From Capitulum mitella (lineage: Eukaryota > Arthropoda > Thecostraca > Pollicipedomorpha > Pollicipedidae): a DNA stretch of 64,000 bases. Shown here piece after piece: positions 57,801-64,000 of this stretch (the stretch's first letter is position 1; every line of letters begins with the position of its first letter). The DNA is taken from assembly GCA_030062745.1 (NCBI GenBank), contig CP099842.1, positions 31,720,901 through 31,784,900 on the forward strand, written 5' to 3'. The notes below the pieces were generated by a model. That model saw only the letters and a list, made by a program, of their open reading frames with translations, did not search any database and was not told where the DNA came from. A program made the position numbers and the translations under genes.

Positions 57801-58827
57801 CAATCTTCGAAGGAAAACCAAGCGGCACAAGACCATGTTGTGTTCACGGGCAATAAAGCGGCGTATAAATACATAATGCATTTCCGATTGTTACTCATGC
57901 AGCGTTTATAAGGTTGAGAGCCCAGAGCCAAGCGGCACCATACCTAAATGTTATTTCTGTTGGAGAGGCTATACCGTGAGTGACGCGTTTAGTCACACGG
58001 GAGGGATCTCTGGGCGCGCTACCCGCCGCCAGACATGTCCAGTTCTCTGCCCACCCTGCCCACTGCCCACTCTGCGCAGCGGGCTGTCGGTCCGACCTGG
58101 GCGCGGCGGATATAGTCGAGAGGCTCCTGTATGGCCTCCAGCGGGTACCCGGCCGGGTACATCAGGTCCGGGTGGCTGAGCACCGTCTGATGCACCAGGT
58201 CCTGCAGGCGGCGCTCGCAGCGCGAGGAGCGCACCAGCTCCAGCAGCCGCTCCCGGTAGTCGGTGGCGCCGCAGAGGCTCGGCTGGGACGCCACCAGTCT
58301 CTACCGGCAGCGACCGAGACGTTGCGCCGGCCACTGGGCGGGAGGGCCGACCCAGCGGCCGAGTGTTTCGACCGTTTGGGTGGTGAGGTCGTCCCGGCGG
58401 CAAATACGAAGATTTGGACGGAAAACGGTCCCAACGGCAGAACATGATGACCGTCTGGGCGCAGAGGCTGTCAAAAGTTTCAGCAAATGGCCGTCTCAGC
58501 GGCTGAATATTACGACTGTCTGAGTGATCTGCGTGACTTTGCGACGCACTGTCCGAGTTTTCGGAGTTCTGTTCGTAAACATATCTACCCACTCGCATTT
58601 TCCCTGTTCAACCGACCGTATCGATCATATCAAATGTGGGACTTTTGGGCTTCTTTCGTTGTAAGGGCAAGCCTCACATTACTGATGCAAGTCAACTTAT
58701 TAGAGCCAAGCCAAAAAGGACATGACAAAATCCGTACCTCTAGGGTCTGCATGACAGATGCGTAGCCATCTTCCCTCTGCAAGTGCTCCATCAGAATGGC
58801 TACATCACGATTCACCGCTGCTCCCAT
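51834..58827 (-). CDS. TBC1D19: TBC1 domain family member 19
   Basis: Eleven exons in transcription order: 58827-58738, 58300-58097, 57578-57440, 56871-56781, 56181-56121, 55252-55129, 54768-54656, 53809-53527, 53037-52836, 52468-52282, 51908-51834. Phases agree throughout, giving 522 residues (human 526). TBC proteins act on Rab GTPases; the TBC fold occupies the C-terminal half. Family landmarks are RRLYKSLNSMSTELGVPLAR, IRPVYAPKDFLEVL, LTAGNDDQYFVF, YPPCGVVPFHGFSMYLAP, WLVRAFSGYLSVEQLLQLWD and the end AVLADLSSIRVVPLL. The usual Gln finger (YxQGM) is FHGFSM here, as in vertebrate TBC1D19, so ordinary dual-finger GAP chemistry is doubtful. Intron 10 appears to be GC-AG. Intron 8 begins with a donor-bearing minisatellite. 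A head-to-head neighbour, PRPF39, shares the upstream region. Confidence 0.95.
52500..52690 (-). repeat. Degenerate repeat abutting the exon 10 acceptor of TBC1D19
   Basis: On the minus strand, about four units resemble GCTCCGCTGCAGTGCTGGAC (near 52665, 52605, 52545, 52500). The last resembles the sequence just before the true acceptor, GCGCCGCTGGACACCGCCGG. Several units contain CTGCAG, an acceptor-like sequence. They can be read in frame with exon 10 as a recurring SAVLD motif. Confidence 0.6.
53381..53531 (-). repeat. 15-bp minisatellite anchored on the exon 8 donor of TBC1D19
   Basis: Ten units of GTGAGTGTCGGTACC (with GTGAGTAT and GGTGCC variants) on the minus strand. The first GTGAGT, at 53526-53521, is the real exon 8 donor. 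The exon's last bases GTACC are also the end of the unit. Every unit carries GTGAGT, at 15-bp steps from 53526 to 53391. Confidence 0.97.
55549..55693 (+). mobile_element. MITE-like element, copy 2
   Basis: A 145-bp relative of 14990-15141 with the same termini (ATGGCTGGAGATTTCCG ... CCAGCCAT), in TBC1D19 intron 5. Shared internal landmarks are AAAATTATTG, AGGATTTCAGAC, GTTTCTT and AAAATCCCTGAAT. Confidence 0.65.
57353..57438 (+). promoter_or_regulatory. Three phased CCAAT boxes plus a CRE in TBC1D19 intron 3
   Basis: ATTGG (inverted CCAAT) occurs at 57353, 57385 and 57416, each with GATTGG context and 31-32 bp spacing. A perfect palindromic CRE, TGACGTCA, lies at 57431-57438, overlapping the exon 3 splice donor (GTGACG). 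Multiple CCAAT boxes spaced 31-33 bp apart are the NF-Y arrangement of vertebrate G2/M promoters. This could be an internal promoter or enhancer. Confidence 0.5.
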
Positions 58828-59800
58828 GAGTGCACCTTAACTGAGAAAAGAGTCAACATAGTAGCGTGGCTAAAGAGAGAAAAGGGTTGAGAGATACACT
58901 TTCAGCTATGGCAACATGAAAGGACAACGCCAAGGATCAAAACAATTTTGTTCACTCCTCATCCACAGCAAAAAAAAGGAAGTGCCACCGAAAACAGCTT
59001 TCACTTACATTTACCACTCAGTGGGACTTACCACTTCCGTAGCTTGTGAATTCACAGCCCTGAAATCCTTCCCGTCATGCAAAACGGCTGTTTTTACGTC
59101 TCAGCACGCATAATATAACCGTACAACACACTGCCATGTTGTTTGATCGATGTATTGAATGAAGCCGCTCCCACCGGTAATCCGTTCTCGTGATAGCTTT
59201 GGTAAGATGGACATGAAACATAAATGTTGGAAAGTTGGATGGTCTCCTGACATTCAGGTTTGTTATTCATATCAAATATGCGTCCGATCCGAAAATGGGA
59301 CATTTAGCGAAACGCTGTTCCGACCGGAAACGTTTTTTTTACAAACAGTAAAAATATGGTATCACTAAGTGCCACGAAACTAGCGCGTATGTTACATTTA
59401 CTGGTGTCAATGCTTGCTTGTGATGGTCGTTTGGAGATGTCGATGCGCGGGAGGCAAGCTATGGCTTATTAGCTGAAACAACTAATTTTCACTGAACTGC
59501 AAAATCAGGTGGAATTTGCGGTTGTCTGGATTCGATATTGTTATCTGCAAAGTTCCACGCTGCCAGTGGAAGTGGTTGTCATCGATTCGGTAAAGTCAGC
59601 GAGATTTTCGCCGTTTTATCGGAAATGTGATTTTCTGGAAAAAATAGTATAGTTGATCACACAGTTGGCCTAGCCTTAAATCCTTTTTCGGCTAGCTCTT
59701 GTCTGAGATATGTAGTTTTCAGCGTGACCATTTTAATGATATTCACAATTTTTGGATAGCGTATTATCTACTTTTAATGGGAAGTTTGTGAGCTGTCAGT
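58828..59800. promoter_or_regulatory. Probable bidirectional promoter, TBC1D19 / PRPF39
   Basis: A CpG-containing block directly upstream of the TBC1D19 start, followed on the right by a CpG-poor block leading to PRPF39. The genes are divergent. No core promoter motif could be fixed, and the first exon of PRPF39 was not located. Confidence 0.45.
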
Positions 59801-59849
59801 TACAGGGTGCATTAAAAAAGGGCTCTGCTGTAAAATCGTTTTTCAAATC

Positions 59850-61431
59850 CATATCAGTTACATACTGTGGGTATGATAAGGCCATGGTACAGTCATGTGA
59901 AGTTGTTCACCATGCAATTTTAACCTGCACATGTTAGTGCTAATTAATTTGTTGTTGTTGTAAATTTGTATTTGACATTTTCACATGATTTATTCATTTA
60001 CCCAGTAAAACCTAGGACAGGCTTTCATTTTGTCTGTCCTGCAGCACAAGTTAGCTGTGCATTTGACTGAAATCTGTAATTAAATGACAACATTATGCAT
60101 TTTCTTAACCTGGTATCACCTGGCATGTTTTTGTACATGTGACCACCTGGGGGTGTCAAAAAGGGCACCCCCTGCTATCTCAGGATCTGACCATCAGATT
60201 TGAACTGGTCTGCCATGAATCTATAGCTCTGAGTCTTGCAATTCAGAAAATACTATGTTAACCCTGGTCATGTGACTGATGACATCACAGGTCCATAAAA
60301 CACATAACACAATATGGGAAAACCAACATCAGTTTGTACATGGTATCATCAGCAATACTGGCCTCAGAGCCTTCATATAGGTATCAAATGAAAGGCCATG
60401 GTTCTCTGCATCAGAAGTTTGCTGAAATGACGAGCAGTGACAGGTCATGGTTAACCTGCTGACATGGCACAGTTGTATATCCTTTTGAGGACAATGCAAT
60501 TTGTAAATTCAAGAAATTAATACATTTCATTCATGAATATTATAAAAAACAAAGCATGTTTGCACCACTGCCAGAGAGGCAAAAGCATGCATGCAAGGGT
60601 TCACATATGTCATATCTCCATTGACCTGACCTACCATAGAAATGGTTTTGATGTCAAAATATGTAAAATTGATGGATGAACAGATGCTTAAAATTTGGTT
60701 CAGACAGCTCTAACATTTCAGAAGTTATGTCTGAAAAAACGAGGGGATGCCCTATTCGGCATCCCTAGCCATTGCCAGGTTAAGGGTTGTATGGAACACT
60801 GGTTTTCATGTTCTGGATGTATAACTTTCATGTGAGTGGTGTTGCTGCCTTAACCATTTTCAGTTGATGTCAGGCCATTACATTTTTTTTTCATTTTACC
60901 CTGGAGTACAAAATTTTGTGTGGTAGATGAAAACTGATTTCCAAGAAATAATGCAGGATCTAGAAAAAGAAGATGCATGCAGCATGTCCATGCTAACATG
61001 CTATAAGAATTGATAATATAACCATATAGTAAGAAACAAAATATAATGTAAATATGTATATATAAATATATATATACATATATATATATATATATGAAAT
61101 ATCACTTGTATAAATATAGATAAATAATAGAAATAACAATAATATAATAACAGGTATATCTTTATTAATGTAAAAAGAAAGTATATTTATATTTATATTT
61201 ATAATAATACATTTGCTTTCCACTTAATTTCTGCAGTTTCATGTGTTTTTAGCTATCATTGCCATTTTCATACTTGAAATACCTGTACCCTTTGGGAAAA
61301 TGAATGTATCATCTTTACATTCTACCCCTGTGAAGCAGAATTTGGTATGTCTGGAGAAATTGAAGTGGAGTAATGAACAGCATATTTGATGCTGATTCTA
61401 GGGTGGGCCCAGAAGGAAGGTAGTGCCAGAA
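59850..61431. other. CpG-poor block, probable first intron of PRPF39
   Basis: Only about three CpGs were noted. No coding exon. A TTAA-flanked segment (60105-60783) has short inverted ends, CCTGGTATC and CCTGGCAAT, and may be an old piggyBac-like MITE, but the ends match poorly. The acceptor before PRPF39 (TGATTCTAG) ends at 61401. Confidence 0.45.
61048..61096. repeat. TA-rich microsatellite
   Basis: About 49 bp of TA/TAA-type simple repeat with two small interruptions. Confidence 0.9.
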
Positions 61432-64000
61432 ATGCCACCAAAAAAGAACCACAGGAAGAAAGAGAAGCCACCACTTTCTGTCCAAGGCTTGCTGCATTTG
61501 GAAGCATCATTTGTGGCTCCCAAGGATGCAGACGTCACCTTGGCCACCGTGACGTCCGGCGCAACTTACGGCTATGGAGACGGCGCCGGCCACGTGCCGG
61601 AGACGGCCAAGCCGACGGCTCCGTCTGGGCCGGCTGGTGGCGGGAACGGCCCTGCGCCAACTGCGGAGCCGACCGCGGATTCTGCCGCGGAGCCGGCCGC
61701 GGTACCGGTTGACATCCGGTCGGAGACGGAACGGTACTACCGGGAGCTGGGCAGCACGCGTCCTGCGCCGGCCGACCTGGACGACCCGGACCAGTACGAG
61801 CCGCCCGAGTTCGCCGACTCCCGGCCGACCGGAGCGGCCCCGACCGGCGGGACGGTGCAGGACACTGGGGCGTCGCGGGAGGGGGCACTGCAGGGGAGCC
61901 GGACCTGCGAGTCGGCGCAGAATGCAGGGCGTCCGTGTGAGATGCAACAGGAGATGAACCCTCCCAGTGCGGCAGGGTGGCAGGCTGGAGGGACGGCCGA
62001 CGCCGAGAAGGGAGCAGGTCCGACGGCGACAGGACCTGTGGTGATCCCTACCGACTGTCTGCCGAAGGAGGGCGAAAAACGCACTGACGCATCGATCACG
62101 CCTGCTGCTGTGGACGCATCTTCTTCCCCCTCGAGCCTGGCCAACGGAGCGGCCGAGCACGGACTAGGGGATCCCGCCGAGTCGGCGGCGGCGGTCTGCG
62201 GTCCGTCAGCCTCGTCCGAAGCCCCGCCGTCGGCTGCGTCAGCCAGTCCGGCAGAACCCCTGCCAGAGGCCTCCCCGGCCGCGCCGGCAGCCAGCCTGTC
62301 CCCGGCCGCCGGTCCGCTCTCGGGCGGGACGAGCGCCGCAGGGGACGCGCCGGCCGGGGTCGCCGGCCCGGCCGAGCTGCTGTCGGAGCAGTGGGCCGGC
62401 CCTCCGGACGGCCTGCTCGAGCACTACTGGCAGTTCGTCCGCGAGAACCCGTACGACTTCAACGGCTGGACGTACCTGCTGCAGCACGTGGAAAAACAGG
62501 TTCGTGGCCCGTTGGTGTTGGTGGCTGTTATTTGCCCTTGTAATATAGGCATGTATTTCATCCCGAAAACATGGGCATTTGTACTGGCGAGCAGACGAAT
62601 AGTTGTAGAATCCTGACAGAATTGTTTCAGACTGAGAATAAGCTATTTTTCCTGCATTACGTAGTATAGGGGTTGGAAACGTACGCAGAACTTTTTCGTT
62701 TCCTGGTTTCATTTTTCACTGAAGATAGTGAAAGAAAGGAAATTTAAGATCGGTCTTTTTATTTTCATCATTTTAAGTGTATGTCCTGTAGACAAATGTA
62801 GTTTTTCCCCGGATTTCAGACAAACCTGGACGCCATTCGTGGCGTGTATAACGCGTTCCTTCCTCTGTACCCGTACTGTTACGCGTACTGGAAGAAGTAC
62901 GCCGATCTGGAGCAGCGATCGGGGTATACTGACAGGTGAGGACACGTCATTGTCAGGGAACAGCAGTGCAGGAACACAACCAGGATTTTCTTAAGGGGGG
63001 GGGGCGACCCAGTGTGAATTGAAATCGTACGGAAATCGTCTGCTGGGAAGACGATGTACATTGGTTTTCACAAAAATGCGGGTCTAGGGGGGCGGGCCCC
63101 CATTTGGCTGCTCCGGGGCAACAGTGGGTAAAAAGGCGTATACTGTGCTGGTCTGTAATCCATTATGCTCGTAATCTCATTGGCAAGAGTTCCGTAGCAA
63201 CGGCGTGCGATGGCGCCGTTTACAGCTGTATGTGGGTATTCACTGTTGGATGTACGTTGTCAGGGCGCTGCAGATCCTGGAGCGGGGCGTCAAGGCCGTC
63301 CCACTGTCGATCGAGCTGTGGATGGCGCTGCTGAACCAGTTCCGGGACTCTGTGAAAGGCCAGAAGACGGCGCAGGAGCAGACTCGAGAGTGAGTGCCAG
63401 TGTCGCCCAGTAGTGCTGGACTTCTTTCCACCTGCCGGACCCGATTGTGGCAGGGAATTATGGAATTAATGGTACTCAGCCAATTTCTCTTTGAGAATAT
63501 CTCTTTCTGTTTCAAGAACCTTGTAATATGCTGACGTACGCACTTTTAAGCTGTTTTTAGCAAAACGTTTTTCGCGGAGGGTTAGAGTGAGGCCGTGCAG
63601 CAGAAATTATTCCTACAACTTGAATGTGTCGTGAAGGAAGTTAAAGATATATAGGAGGTTATTTTTACTCTTAAACTGTCTTAGATTGCTTCGTAGCGGA
63701 ACCCCTGAAAGTAACTGAGTAAGTTTATGATGGTTTCCAGTGAGTTCCCAGTGAGACCATGAGATGCAGTGGTTGTTGTATCCTCTCCTGTGGCGGTGTC
63801 GCCGTTAGCGGGTACCAGCTCCCCTGCTCCTGCCGACAGACTCGGCGAACGCGCCGTGCGCGCCGCTGGCGCCCAGTTCCGCTCGGACGCCCTCTGGGAG
63901 AGCTTCATCCAGTGGGAGTCGACGAACGGAGCCCTGAGCCGCGTCACCGACATCTACCGGCGCCTGCTGAAAGTACCCACCCGGCTGTACAACCGGCACT
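61432..64000 (+). CDS. PRPF39: Pre-mRNA-processing factor 39 (5' part)
   Basis: Four exons are visible: 61432-62499, 62820-62935, 63264-63389 and 63840 to beyond the window, with matching phases. PRPF39 is a U1 snRNP-associated HAT-repeat protein that dimerises and helps 5' splice-site recognition. HAT-repeat landmarks are HYWQFVRENPYDFNGWTYLL, AFLPLYPYCYAYWKKYADLE, ERGVKAVPLSIELWMALL, FRSDALWESFIQWE and RVTDIYRRLLKVPTRLY. The first exon encodes 356 residues. Its first 320 or so are a low-complexity Pro/Ala/Ser/Gly-rich extension, much longer than I recall in vertebrate PRPF39, opening with a basic MPPKKNHRKKEKPP. Its first 100 nt are CpG-free and the rest very CpG-rich. The first in-frame ATG after the acceptor was chosen; the downstream remainder lies outside the window. 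Confidence 0.93.

Noticed and set aside
60105..60783. piggyBac-like MITE flanked by TTAA
   Set aside because: TTAA is common and only six of nine terminal bases match; kept as a remark only.

Overview
This window is nuclear DNA of an invertebrate animal, most likely an arthropod. Every gene found is a spliced, conserved eukaryotic gene with GT-AG introns. The SAP30 protein starts with the arthropod-type MNGFSTG...DSR, and an atypical E2F7/8 and a TBC1D19 are both present; Drosophila lacks both, as I recall. The very GC-rich exons, frequent minisatellites and many CpG-rich transposon remnants would fit a crustacean such as a barnacle, but that placement is a guess.

Nine genes were resolved by translating exons and checking splice phases. 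From left to right: NUP62 (-, 5' end only, runs off the left edge); ELOVL4-type fatty-acid elongase (+, 7 coding exons); atypical E2F7/8 repressor (+, 9 coding exons, one apparent frameshift); mitochondrial ribosomal protein L21 (-, 4 coding exons); SAP30 of the Sin3/HDAC complex (-, 3 exons); a membrane-anchored lysosomal acid phosphatase (-, single coding exon); eIF2B epsilon (+, 12 exons); TBC1D19 (-, 11 exons); PRPF39 (+, 5' part, runs off the right edge). All are housekeeping or cell-cycle genes and do not form a pathway. They sit in head-to-head pairs (acid phosphatase/EIF2B5 and TBC1D19/PRPF39, perhaps NUP62/ELOVL4) and tail-to-tail pairs (E2F7/8//MRPL21 and EIF2B5//TBC1D19).

The gene-poor stretches (about 2.1-10.2, 13.5-16.9, 26.3-31.7 and 33.2-39.3 kb) contain transposon debris. 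This includes a decayed LINE, a hAT-like element, two copies of a short MITE-like element, an inverted pair of a 450-bp repeat, and a diverged tandem repeat.

Two patterns stand out. First, three minisatellites begin exactly at an exon's 5' splice site and copy the splice donor into every unit (TBC1D19 intron 8; EIF2B5 introns 4 and 11). In TBC1D19 the unit is 15 bp, stays in frame and offers ten donors. Second, CpG is distributed in sharp blocks: CpG-rich promoters are flanked by 1-3 kb blocks with almost no CpG, including 1.65 and 1.9 kb with none found. CpG-rich sequence then resumes, sometimes in the middle of a coding exon. This looks like promoter-proximal germline methylation. A repeat with one copy inside such a block and one outside shows CG replaced by TG/CA in the inside copy.
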